In this document: positions 26,169 through 33,984 of the stretch, one piece after another
How positions within the stretch are numbered: position 1 is the first letter of the stretch
Layout: the number at the start of each line of letters is the position of its first letter
Assembly: GCA_958296115.1 (NCBI GenBank)
Contig: OY282442.1
Coordinates: forward strand, 62,001-126,000
Direction of reading: 5' to 3'
DNA from: an uncultured Dehalococcoidia bacterium
GTDB lineage: Bacteria; Chloroflexota; Dehalococcoidia; Lucifugimonadales; CAJWER01
Length of the DNA stretch: 64,000 bases
Notes under the pieces: generated by a model
Told to the model about the DNA's origin: nothing
The model's database searches: none
The model's input: only the letters and a program-made list of their open reading frames with translations
Made by a program: the position numbers and the translations under genes

Positions 26169-27341
26169 ATGCAGATACCCGCTGTCTATGAGGCCGGATA
26201 CGATAGGGCGCGCGTCCTGAATCCAGACCTCGCCGCGAGGTACATGGAGCATACCGTCGTCGGCGATCCGGAGGCCGACGCCGTCGTCGAAGACTTGGCC
26301 CGGCTCGGCCAGCGAGAGGCGCATCGGCTCATCAAGGCCGCGATGGAGCAGGACGAGCGGGAGCTGGCCGGCGCGCCCGGGGCGCTGCGCGGCTTCTTCG
26401 AGAGGATAGAAGCTCCGCCGGCATGGTTCGATCCGGATTCGGTGTACGCGGGCTGCCGCGCCTTCCACGCGCACTCGGACCTGTTCATTCCGGCGTTCTT
26501 CGTGGTTACGCTGCAGAACGCGGCCACGCTCATCAGCAAGGCGTTCTACATGACCGGGCGGGTTACGACGGCCGAGTTTGGGCTGCGGCGCATCCGGCAG
26601 AACACCCGTCACTTCATCGAGATCATGCTGCCCGGCGCGCTGGACCGGCAGGGGGAGGGCTGGAAGCTGTCGGTGCGAATCCGCTTGGTGCATGCCCAGG
26701 TGAGGCAGCTGCTGCGGGCGTCGGGCGATTGGGACGAGAGCGTGTACGGGGTTCCCATCAGCGCCGCGCACATGGGGCTGGCGTCGGCTAACTTCTCAGC
26801 TACGATGCTGAGGCAGACGGGCAGGCTGGGGGCGCGTCTGGACGCAGAGTCGCGCGCCAGCTTCATGCAGATCTGGCGCTACGCCTCGTGGCTTATCGGC
26901 ACGCCGGAAGAGCTGCTGTTCGAGGGCGACGAGGCCGAGACGGCGGAGCTCCACAGGATTGCGTCGGCCTGCGAGCCGCCGCCCGGCGAGGAGTCGGCGG
27001 CCATCGCCAACGCGCTCGTCAACGCCGTTCCCGTGATAGCCGGGGTGTCCGACCCGGCGGAGCGGCGCAAGACGGCGCTGCACGTGTACCGGGTATCCCG
27101 AGCGCTGCTCGGGGACGATACAGCCGACGCGGTCGGGTTCCCAAAGCAGCAGACGGCCGGGCTGCTGACGTGGCTGCAGTGGAAGCGCCGGATATACGGG
27201 GCGGCTCATCGGGTTGCGCCGCAGCTGGCGCAGAAGTGGCGCGGGCGAAACTTCGCGTTCCTCCTGGACGCCTCGATGATTGACGACCTGAGTTACCGGC
27301 TGCCCGACCACCTGCGCGCGGACAGGACGAGCTCGTGGTGA
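26169..27341 (+). CDS. DUF2236 / MpaB-like oxygenase family protein
   Basis: DUF2236 proteins related to fungal MpaB and the latex-clearing protein Lcp are heme-b dependent, and some cleave isoprenoid chains. This 390-aa protein shows family landmarks: RGFFERIEAPPAWFD, then FYMTGRVTTAEFGLRRI, the helix VRIRLVHAQVRQLL with the likely heme-ligand His, and FMQIWRYASWLIGTPEELL. There is no signal peptide, so it is probably cytosolic or peripheral. The 3' end overlaps the sulfotransferase start by 7 bp. What it oxidises here is not inferable; the SDR upstream could act on the product. Confidence 0.85.
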   Translation: MQIPAVYEAGYDRARVLNPDLAARYMEHTVVGDPEADAVVEDLARLGQREAHRLIKAAMEQDERELAGAPGALRGFFERIEAPPAWFDPDSVYAGCRAFHAHSDLFIPAFFVVTLQNAATLISKAFYMTGRVTTAEFGLRRIRQNTRHFIEIMLPGALDRQGEGWKLSVRIRLVHAQVRQLLRASGDWDESVYGVPISAAHMGLASANFSATMLRQTGRLGARLDAESRASFMQIWRYASWLIGTPEELLFEGDEAETAELHRIASACEPPPGEESAAIANALVNAVPVIAGVSDPAERRKTALHVYRVSRALLGDDTADAVGFPKQQTAGLLTWLQWKRRIYGAAHRVAPQLAQKWRGRNFAFLLDASMIDDLSYRLPDHLRADRTSSW

Positions 27342-28381
27342 AGCCCAACCGCGTTTCGATAGCGCCCGTCTTCGTACTGAGCACTGGGCGGTGCGGGTCC
27401 ACGATGGTATCGGACATCCTGAACCTGCATCCGAAAGTCCTCAGCCTGTCCGAATTCTTCAGCTTCGTGGGCATGGGTTCGTTCCGACGCCGGCGCGTGA
27501 CTGGGGAGCGGATGTGGGACCTGTACAGCCGGCAGCAGAATCGCACGCGGCTGATGCTGCGGGAGCGGTACGAGGAGCTCGCGTATCCGCTCGACGACCC
27601 CGCCGCGCGGTTCACGCAGGCCGACGTCCCGCCCATACTTTGCGCCACGCTTCCGCACCTCACGGACCGGTATTACGAGTTGTTCGACGAGCTGGGGCCT
27701 GTTGCGCGGGGGCAGCCCCGCCAGGCTCCGGCGGCGCATTTTCGCCATCTCTTCGAGTGGCTGTGCGGTCGGTTCGGGAGCGGCGTATGGGTGGAGCGGT
27801 CGGGAGGGTCCCTGCTGTTTGGGGCGAGGCTGCTGCGGGAGTTTCCGGACGCGCGGGTGGTCCACGTGTACCGCGACGGGCGGGAGACGGCTATCTCGAT
27901 GAGCCGGCACTACCTGTTCCGCATGATAGTGGCTATGATGCACGCCCTGAGGTCCTGGGGGATAGACGCGATGGCGTCCATGTCCGGCGGGAAGCGCTGG
28001 GACAGGATCAGCCCGTGGCTGGAGATGGTTACGAGCGCGCTGCTCAACCCGGACAAGCTGCGGTACGACAGGTTGACGCTCGCCGATTTCGGGACGTTCT
28101 GGAGCGGGATGATCGGCAGGAGCGAGCGAATGTTCGGGCATCTTCCCCCCGAGCGGCTGCTGAACGTGCGGTTCGAGGATGTCCAGGCGGCTCCGGATTC
28201 CCAGATACGCCGGCTGATACGCTTCATAGACCCGTCGCTGGAGGACGATGATTGGCTGCGCGAGGCGGTCTCTATCCCGCGTCCGACGCCCTTGAAGTTC
28301 GAGCGGCTCGATGAGGAAGAGCGGGCGGCATTGTCCGCGGCCTGCGGCCCGGGGCTGGAGCGGCTGGGATACCGGATCTGA
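27335..28381 (+). CDS. Sulfotransferase family protein
   Basis: Sulfotransferases move a sulfuryl group from PAPS to an acceptor. In this 348-residue protein the 5'-phosphosulfate-binding loop is STGRCGST (about residues 15-22) and the 3'-phosphate-binding region is VVHVYRDGRETAISMSRH, both well preserved. A late FEDVQAAPDSQIRRLIRFI helix is typical of the family. GTG at 27335 overlaps the end of the MpaB-like gene by 7 bp, so the pair is likely co-translated. The acceptor molecule is unknown. Confidence 0.88.
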   Translation: MVKPNRVSIAPVFVLSTGRCGSTMVSDILNLHPKVLSLSEFFSFVGMGSFRRRRVTGERMWDLYSRQQNRTRLMLRERYEELAYPLDDPAARFTQADVPPILCATLPHLTDRYYELFDELGPVARGQPRQAPAAHFRHLFEWLCGRFGSGVWVERSGGSLLFGARLLREFPDARVVHVYRDGRETAISMSRHYLFRMIVAMMHALRSWGIDAMASMSGGKRWDRISPWLEMVTSALLNPDKLRYDRLTLADFGTFWSGMIGRSERMFGHLPPERLLNVRFEDVQAAPDSQIRRLIRFIDPSLEDDDWLREAVSIPRPTPLKFERLDEEERAALSAACGPGLERLGYRI

Positions 28382-28424
28382 CGAGGATTCCCGCGTTTGC
28401 GGCGAGACCGATTAGGGGGTTGTC

Positions 28425-28610
28425 ATGTGCGAACCTGGCGAAGACTGCGGCAAGCGAGATAGTAGGCCGAATCCACTTTCCGCGTTCGCCAACCTGCGGG
28501 GGACGGGGCTTCCGTGGCATCGGGTGCTGTCGCTGATGGCTACCAACAACTGGCGCAAGCTGCGGACGGCGCAGAACTGCTGCGGCAACTACGGCGCGCC
28601 CGGCTGTTGA
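28425..28610 (+). CDS. 61-residue cysteine-rich small protein
   Basis: The product is MCEPGEDCGKRD at the N-terminus and TAQNCCGNYGAPGC at the C-terminus, with a central helix-like segment WHRVLSLMATNNWRKLR. There are five Cys residues: two near the start, then a CC pair and a final C-terminal Cys, which could form a small metal- or cluster-binding site or be modified. ATG at 28425 has AGGGGG 5 bp upstream. I have a faint memory of similar C-termini in short bacterial hypothetical proteins but cannot name a family. It lies 43 bp after the sulfotransferase on the same strand. Confidence 0.65.
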   Translation: MCEPGEDCGKRDSRPNPLSAFANLRGTGLPWHRVLSLMATNNWRKLRTAQNCCGNYGAPGC

Positions 28611-28846
28611 CGCAAATAAGCCTTGCGCCGGCGTGCCCGGCGTCCGACCCGCTTACATCTGGCCGCGCGCCGGGCGGCTCGACGCGCTTGACGACGAGCT
28701 CTACCTGGTGGAGGAGCCTGTCCTCGACGCGCGGCGCGAATAGCCTGTCCATCGTCAGCTCGAAAGCGTTCTCGCCGCCAGGCCGCCGCCGATGAACACG
28801 GGGAGACCCCCTGGGTTTGCGCAGCGTCCCGTGATGAACGGCTAAG
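28611..28846. other. Intergenic stretch with possible decayed minus-strand coding sequence
   Basis: This 236-bp gap separates convergent genes. On the minus strand a frame around 28620-28765 reads FELTMDRLFAPRVEDRLLHQ and on through VELVVKRVEPPGARPDV, which looks protein-like, but the frame lacks a natural start and its 3' end turns to Arg/Ser-rich shadow text. It may be the relic of a gene. No repeat or RNA is evident. Confidence 0.25.
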
Positions 28847-29554
28847 TTATTCGACGGCTATGCGCAGGCGCTTGTTGATTCGGCCCTTGCTCTCGCGCCC
28901 CACGACCTTTATGGCGCCGACCTCGCGGGTGTTGGCGACGTGGGTTCCGCCGTCGGCCTGGAGGTCTAGTCCTTCGATGTCAACTATCCGGACTTCCTGG
29001 ATGGACGGGGGAAGCAGGTTGATCTTGGTGCGGATCAGGTCGGGGATAGCGAACGCCTCTTGGCGCGGCAGGGTGCGGATGTGGACGGGCCTGGCCGCTT
29101 CGACCTCGGCGTTGACGCGCTCCTCGACCTCGTTGGCGAAGCTGGCCGACATGCTCTCCAGCTCGAAGTCCATCCGCGCCGACAGCGGCTTCATGTCTCC
29201 TCCCGTTACCTGCGCGCCGTAGTCGCGCCACACCACGCCGCAGAGGACGTGCAGGGCGGTATGGGTTCGCATGAGCTCGTATCGGCGGTCCCAGTCTATG
29301 ACGCCGCGGACCGTCTCGCCGGCAGCGGGCGGCTCGGAGTCGAGCTCGTGTATGAGCTTGCCGCCCGCCCTCGACAGCTTCTTCACCTTCCACTCGCGCC
29401 CGCCGCTCGTGAGCGAGCCGGTGTCGGGAGGCTGGCCGCCGCCTCCGGGGTAGAACGCCGTGCGGTCGAGGGACACGCCCTTGTCGGTCGAATCCAGGAC
29501 TACGGCGTCGAACTCCCTGAGGTAGCTGTCGTCATACGCAAGGATCTCGGTCAT
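28847..29554 (-). CDS. alaX: Alanyl-tRNA editing protein AlaX
   Basis: AlaX is a free-standing editing domain that hydrolyses Ser-tRNA(Ala) or Gly-tRNA(Ala). The 235-aa protein has the N-terminal beta-barrel (TAFYPGGGGQPPDTGSL), the zinc-binding HTALH (HxxxH) and, in the C-terminal SAD domain, DGGTHVANT, where the usual zinc-ligand Cys of CxxxH is Asp. The downstream His is kept, and Asp at this site is common in bacterial AlaX. ATG at 29554 begins MTEILAYDDSYLREF and follows GGGAGAGAG; a longer upstream reading into the transporter gene is Arg-rich shadow sequence. It lies 20 bp downstream of the queuosine-precursor transporter. Confidence 0.92.
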   Translation of the reverse strand: MTEILAYDDSYLREFDAVVLDSTDKGVSLDRTAFYPGGGGQPPDTGSLTSGGREWKVKKLSRAGGKLIHELDSEPPAAGETVRGVIDWDRRYELMRTHTALHVLCGVVWRDYGAQVTGGDMKPLSARMDFELESMSASFANEVEERVNAEVEAARPVHIRTLPRQEAFAIPDLIRTKINLLPPSIQEVRIVDIEGLDLQADGGTHVANTREVGAIKVVGRESKGRINKRLRIAVE

Positions 29555-29574
29555 CTGGTCTCTCTCCCTGCCGG

Positions 29575-30339
29575 TCAGCGTCCCGCGGGCGCGGGTCGGG
29601 CCTTGTTCACGCTCTCTTCGTCGGGGTCGCCGAATACGCCGAATGGGTTGAGTGATCGCGGCGCGTCGTAGACGTCCATCCGCTCGGTTCGCTTGAACCA
29701 GCCGACGACGAGGTAGGTGATCGGGGTAGCCGCAATCTCGTAGAGCGTCTTGACTATCCAAGCGGTGATGGCCCCGCCGATGGCCGTGGACCAGGAAGTG
29801 GCGCCGGACAGCCCGAAGGCGATGGCGTAGAAGAGTATCGAGTCTATGCCCTGTCCGACTACGGTGGAGCTGATGGTGCGCAGCCAGAGCATCCTACCCT
29901 TGGTGCGGTTCTTGAGAACGACCATAACCGCCGCATTGCTGAACTCGCCCGTTACGTAGGCGACGAAGCTGCCCAGCAGCAGCCATCCAGCCGACCCCAG
30001 GATGGCAGCGTAGGCGTCTTGGTTTCCCCAGATGAAGTCGGGGGCGGGGGGGATGTTGATGGCAATCCAGAAGAGGATGACCATGAGCAGGTTGCAGGCG
30101 AATCCGAGCCATATCACGCCCCGCGCGACGCGGAATCCGTACACTTCGGTGAGGACGTCGCTGATGATGTAGCCTATCGGGAAGCAGATGACGGAAACCG
30201 ATACCACGACATCACTGCTGCCCAGGAACTCGAAGGGGAGCTGGAACAGCACCAAGAGCTTGCTTGCTATGATGTTGCTCACGAGCAGGACGGTTACCGC
30301 AAGCGCGGTGATGATGACCAGCTTGCCTGAGAATCGCAT
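29575..30339 (-). CDS. Queuosine precursor transporter (YhhQ/VUT family)
   Basis: YhhQ imports 7-cyano-7-deazaguanine or its aminomethyl form for queuosine tRNA modification. This 254-aa protein has about six membrane helices: VIITALAVTVLLVSNIIASK at the start, CFPIGYIISDVLTEVYGFRVAR with the conserved DVLTEVYG, and GQGIDSILFYAIAF. These are family hallmarks. The hydrophilic tail of about 35 residues is unremarkable. It is transcribed with AlaX on the minus strand; both concern tRNA quality. ATG at 30339 faces the divergent lhgO. Confidence 0.9.
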   Translation of the reverse strand: MRFSGKLVIITALAVTVLLVSNIIASKLLVLFQLPFEFLGSSDVVVSVSVICFPIGYIISDVLTEVYGFRVARGVIWLGFACNLLMVILFWIAINIPPAPDFIWGNQDAYAAILGSAGWLLLGSFVAYVTGEFSNAAVMVVLKNRTKGRMLWLRTISSTVVGQGIDSILFYAIAFGLSGATSWSTAIGGAITAWIVKTLYEIAATPITYLVVGWFKRTERMDVYDAPRSLNPFGVFGDPDEESVNKARPAPAGR

Positions 30340-30470
30340 TTAATCTCTCCACGCCTGTGGTTGGGCGGGTAGAATCATATGGCATATGGGGTATGGGTTC
30401 AAGAGCGCTCACGGGCGGGGGCCTGCTTCGGCTTGGCGGGCCTGGGGGTTGGACGAATTGCGGAGGCGAG

Positions 30471-31724
30471 ATGGCTAGATTCGACATAGCGGTTATCGGC
30501 GGGGGCATCATCGGGCTTGCGACGGCTCTTCGGCTCACGGAGGCGTACCCGCGCCATGCGGTGGCGGTCTTGGAGAAGGAGCCGGCGGTGGCGATGCACC
30601 AGTCGGGGCGGAACAGCGGCGTCATTCACGCGGGCATCTACTACGCGCCGGGCTCCCAGAAGGCCAATTTCTGCTCGACGGGGGGGAGGCTGCTGCGGAG
30701 GTTCTGCGACGAGCGGGGCATCGAGTACGAGATGTGCGGCAAACTTATCACAGCCGTTAGCGAGGAGGAGGAGCCGCGCCTGGCGGACCTGTACGAGAGG
30801 GGAACGGCGAACGGCGCGGAGGGGCTGGAGATGCTGGGGCCGGAGCGGCTGCGGGAGGTGGAGCCGCACGCGGCCGGGACGCGGGCGATATTCTCGCCCA
30901 ACACGGGCATAGTGGACTACGGGCGGGTGTCGCGCGCCTATGCGGAGGAGATGCGGCGGAACGGCGGCGAGCTGCTGACGGGCGCGGGGGTGAACGGCAT
31001 CACGCGGCGAGACGGGCGGCTGTACATGGAGACGCCTCGCGGGGAGATTTCGGCGCGGCGGGTCATCAACTGCGCGGGGCTGTACGCCGACAGGGTGGCG
31101 CGGATGATGGGCGAGGACCCGGGCATCCGCGTCGTGCCGTTCAGGGGCGAGTATTTTTCGATACGCCGCCGCGAGCTGGTACGCGGCTTGATCTACCCGG
31201 TGCCCGATCCCAATCTGCCGTTCCTGGGGGCGCATTTCACGAAGCGCATCGACGGGTCGGTGGAGGCGGGTCCGAACGCGGTTCTGGCGTTCGCGCGCGA
31301 GGGCTACGGGAAGGCGAGCTTCGACCTGGGAGAGGCGCTGGAGACGCTGGCGTACCCGGGTTTCTGGCGGATGTCCGCGGCGCACTGGAGGACGGGTCTC
31401 AGCGAGCAGTACCGATCGCTGAGCAAGGGGGCGTTCCTGAGGTCGCTGCAGGCGCTGCTTCCGGAAGTGAGGATGGACGACTTGGCGGAGCCTGGCGCGG
31501 GGGTGCGGGCGCAGGCGGTGGACCGGCGCGGGAGGCTGCTGCAGGACTTCGCGATATCCGAGACGGAGGACGCGATTCACGTTATCAGCGCTCCGTCTCC
31601 CGGCGCGACGTCGTCGCTGACCATCAGCCGCCACGTCGTGGAGATGGCGGCGAGGGCGTTCGGGTTGACAGAGCGGGGGCGCAGCGCTATATCTATGCCA
31701 AATGGGGGATTGGAGCGAACCTGA
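30471..31724 (+). CDS. lhgO: L-2-hydroxyglutarate oxidase
   Basis: LhgO is an FAD-dependent oxidase/dehydrogenase that converts L-2-hydroxyglutarate to 2-oxoglutarate. Residues 5-20 carry the FAD motif IAVIGGGIIGLATALR, followed by the family signature HQSGRNSGVIHAGIYYAPGS and YCxKL-like MCGKLI. Later segments VVPFRGEYFSI, YPVPDPNLPFLGAHF and ISAPSPGATSSL are diagnostic for LhgO. ATG at 30471 follows GGAGG; a reading from 30357 would begin in the divergent promoter region. The length (417 aa) is normal. The stop overlaps the ATG of the DNA methyltransferase (TGATG), although that gene looks foreign. Confidence 0.93.
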   Translation: MARFDIAVIGGGIIGLATALRLTEAYPRHAVAVLEKEPAVAMHQSGRNSGVIHAGIYYAPGSQKANFCSTGGRLLRRFCDERGIEYEMCGKLITAVSEEEEPRLADLYERGTANGAEGLEMLGPERLREVEPHAAGTRAIFSPNTGIVDYGRVSRAYAEEMRRNGGELLTGAGVNGITRRDGRLYMETPRGEISARRVINCAGLYADRVARMMGEDPGIRVVPFRGEYFSIRRRELVRGLIYPVPDPNLPFLGAHFTKRIDGSVEAGPNAVLAFAREGYGKASFDLGEALETLAYPGFWRMSAAHWRTGLSEQYRSLSKGAFLRSLQALLPEVRMDDLAEPGAGVRAQAVDRRGRLLQDFAISETEDAIHVISAPSPGATSSLTISRHVVEMAARAFGLTERGRSAISMPNGGLERT

Positions 31725-32701
31725 TGGGTTATGGCGCCGGTCAACCCTTTTCTTTCGCCGACATGTTCTGCGGCATTGGCGGTTTTCACGTCGCCGCAAG
31801 CCAATTGGGGATGCGGTGCGTTTTCGCCTGCGATATAGACTCCGAGGCTCGCCGCGCCTATCGGCGCAACTTCGACATGGAGCCGAATGAGGACATTACC
31901 CAAATTCACCCCGACGCCGTGCCATATCATGATATTCTGCTGGCCGGGTTTCCATGTCAGCCGTTCAGCATCATCGGGGCGATGCGAGGTTTCGACGACA
32001 TCCGGGGGACTCTGATATTCAACCTGGTCGAGATTATTGACGCCAAGCGTCCGAAGGCGTTCGTCTTGGAGAATGTGCGGCAGCTATCTACGCATAATGG
32101 GGGCCAAACGCTGGCAAAGATAATTGACGAATTGACCAAGATGGGCTATCGCGCCAGCTGGAAGCTCCTCAACGCCTTGGACTTCGGTCTCCCGCAGAAA
32201 CGAGAACGCACCATAATCGTTGGCTTTCTGGACCATAGTACGCCGTTCAATTGGCCTGAATTCGGCGGCGACACGCTGCCGCTAGAGGACATCCTGGAAG
32301 ATGATGCACCAGCTATTTACATGGCAAGCGAAGAGATACGGCGCAAGCGAATGGCAAAGCATGAGAGCCGATATGCACTTTCGATTTGGCACGAGAATAA
32401 GGGCGGCAACGTGTCCAGTCATCCATTCTCATGCGCTCTGCGCGCCGGCGCGTCGTACAATTACCTGCTTGTGAATGGCGAGAGGCGTCTGACGCCGAGG
32501 GAAATGCTCAGACTGCAAGGATTTCCCGAATGGTTCGATCTGCCCGGCAGTTATCAACAGATCCGCAAACAGACCGGCAACGCGGTTCCCGTTCCCATGG
32601 TACGGGCCGTTCTGGAGGAGGTCCGAGATGGACTATCGAGGGCCGCGGCTGCGCGGCGGGTGGAACAGCCCCACGCCGTACCCGTCGGGGCGAATTCCTG
32701 A
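31724..32701 (+). CDS. C5-cytosine DNA methyltransferase
   Basis: The enzyme transfers a methyl group to C5 of cytosine in a short DNA site. In order: motif I FADMFCGIGGF, motif IV GFPCQPFS with the catalytic Cys, motif VI ENVR, motif VIII QKRERTIIVG, a target-recognition region of about 90 residues, then motif IX RLTPREMLRLQGFP and motif X QTGNAVPVP. All are intact over 325 residues. Linked vsr suggests a methylated site whose deamination gives T:G mismatches. The base composition is visibly less GC-rich than in the flanking genes, a sign of horizontal transfer. The last 74 bp overlap the putative endonuclease gene in another frame. The target sequence cannot be read from the protein. Confidence 0.94.
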   Translation: MGYGAGQPFSFADMFCGIGGFHVAASQLGMRCVFACDIDSEARRAYRRNFDMEPNEDITQIHPDAVPYHDILLAGFPCQPFSIIGAMRGFDDIRGTLIFNLVEIIDAKRPKAFVLENVRQLSTHNGGQTLAKIIDELTKMGYRASWKLLNALDFGLPQKRERTIIVGFLDHSTPFNWPEFGGDTLPLEDILEDDAPAIYMASEEIRRKRMAKHESRYALSIWHENKGGNVSSHPFSCALRAGASYNYLLVNGERRLTPREMLRLQGFPEWFDLPGSYQQIRKQTGNAVPVPMVRAVLEEVRDGLSRAAAARRVEQPHAVPVGANS

Positions 32702-33356
32702 CCCTATCATTCTGTCGATCGCAAGCAGCCTCGTCTATGCGAGCGCTGTTGGCCGGAAAGATCTGTCCGGAGATGATTGGGGTGATGTGTTCGCGTCCGC
32801 TATCAACGGCGAGCACTTCGGAAGTCCTCTCGGCATAGCCGACGTCGCCTTGGGGAATACGGCATGGTCGGTGAAGACTGTCAAGTCGACTAACCCTGTT
32901 GATACGACACGGGTTCGCTTAATTTCAGGGCGCAATGCCCCAGTTTTCTCTTTCGGCAACGATGATCCTTTTGCCAACATTCAGGAAACTGGCAATCAGG
33001 TCTTGAAAATCTGGAATGCGCGCGTTGAGGAAGCAACCCAACAATATCCACACTTGCGTACAGTAGTCTTGATACGAAATATGAAGAGCTTTCAATTCAA
33101 GATTTTCGAGCAACCAACATCTCCGTTCGACCCCGCCGATTTTATCTGGAGTCGCAACCCAAGGAATAATCTCGAAGGCCACAATCAAGAGAGATTGCAT
33201 ACCTTCACCTGGCAACCCCATGGGTCCCAATTCACTATCATCCGGCAAGTGAGTGGCTCTGCCCGTTCTTTCCGGGTCAGAAAACCTGGCACCCTCGATA
33301 CCGAACAATTTCTTGCGAACTTGGGTTACTCAGAATCCTGGGTGACGGTCATATAA
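32628..33356 (+). CDS. Probable type II restriction endonuclease, no family recognised
   Basis: A 242-residue protein sits between the methyltransferase and vsr, the place where the cognate restriction enzyme usually lies. Its centre has DDWGDVFASAIN followed by IADVALGNTAWSVKTVKS, which could be a degenerate PD-(D/E)XK core (D, about ten residues, then x-V-K). A later segment, RTVVLIRNMKSFQFKIFEQP, fits the following strand and helix. I cannot place it in a named REase family. ATG 32628 overlaps the methyltransferase by 74 bp; the first part reads SPTPYPSGRIPDPIILSIAS. GC content is low like its neighbours. Alternatives are an accessory DNA-binding protein or a decayed nuclease. Confidence 0.6.
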   Translation: MDYRGPRLRGGWNSPTPYPSGRIPDPIILSIASSLVYASAVGRKDLSGDDWGDVFASAINGEHFGSPLGIADVALGNTAWSVKTVKSTNPVDTTRVRLISGRNAPVFSFGNDDPFANIQETGNQVLKIWNARVEEATQQYPHLRTVVLIRNMKSFQFKIFEQPTSPFDPADFIWSRNPRNNLEGHNQERLHTFTWQPHGSQFTIIRQVSGSARSFRVRKPGTLDTEQFLANLGYSESWVTVI

Positions 33357-33368
33357 CCAGGAACGAGA

Positions 33369-33797
33369 ATGGTTGATACAGTATCCCCCGAGAGGCGCAG
33401 CTGGATCATGTCTCAGGTCAAGTCGAAGGGCATGAAGCCTGAGATGACGATTCGCCGGCTGCTTCATGGTCTCGGTTACCGCTATCGCTTGCATCGCGCT
33501 GACTTGCCCGGCCGGCCTGACCTCGTGTTTTCATCGCGGCGGAAGATAGTGTTCGTGAATGGCTGTTTCTGGCACAACCACTTGGATTGCCCCCGCGTGC
33601 GCATTCCTGAGAACAATAGGGATTACTGGCTGTCCAAGCTGGGCCGGAATCGAGAGAGGGACGAGCGCAACATCGCCCTGCTGGGAGAAGATGGCTGGGC
33701 GGTAATGGTGGTATGGGAGTGCCAGATACGGGATTTGAACAGGGTCGCCGAACGGCTAGTTGAGTTCTTGGCGCCCATCGAGGCCGGGCGCAGTTAG
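33369..33797 (+). CDS. vsr: Very short patch repair endonuclease Vsr
   Basis: Vsr nicks next to T in T:G mismatches formed when 5-methylcytosine deaminates. The 142-residue protein keeps the E. coli Vsr landmarks at near-identical positions: PERRSWIMSQVKSKGMKPE at the N-terminus, catalytic Asp51 in GRPDLVF, and NGCFWHNHLDC with Cys66, Trp68, His69 and His71, plus a later Cys118 in VVWECQI. The metal-site Cys73 of E. coli is Cys74 here. ATG at 33369 lies 12 bp after the endonuclease. It completes a methyltransferase-nuclease-Vsr cassette. Confidence 0.95.
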   Translation: MVDTVSPERRSWIMSQVKSKGMKPEMTIRRLLHGLGYRYRLHRADLPGRPDLVFSSRRKIVFVNGCFWHNHLDCPRVRIPENNRDYWLSKLGRNRERDERNIALLGEDGWAVMVVWECQIRDLNRVAERLVEFLAPIEAGRS

Positions 33798-33849
33798 GGC
33801 ACGCTGGAGCCGCCGGCCAGGTTCGATGCAGTATTGGCATTCTGAATCA

Positions 33850-33919
33850 CCCTTACCCGTCAAGGGAGAGGGGATGAGGCGGGAACTGCCTCCCCGTGAT
33901 ATTTTAGATGGACGGAGTA
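33850..33919 (+). repeat. Palindromic intergenic repeat with GATGGACGGAG tail
   Basis: The unit CACCCTTACCCGTCAAGGGA, GAGGGGATGAGGCGGGAACT, GCCTCCCCGTGATATTTTAG and ATGGACGGAG occurs here between vsr and the dehydrogenase gene. Its left arm is inverted at 20.2 kb and its right arm recurs at 54.4 kb and inverted at 22.5 kb. It marks the right edge of the low-GC restriction cassette. Confidence 0.7.
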
Positions 33920-33984
33920 CTAGCCAGGTTCTCTGATATGTTGTACCTTTGTGTTGGCGGCACGCCGCAGGGAGACACGCGCAG

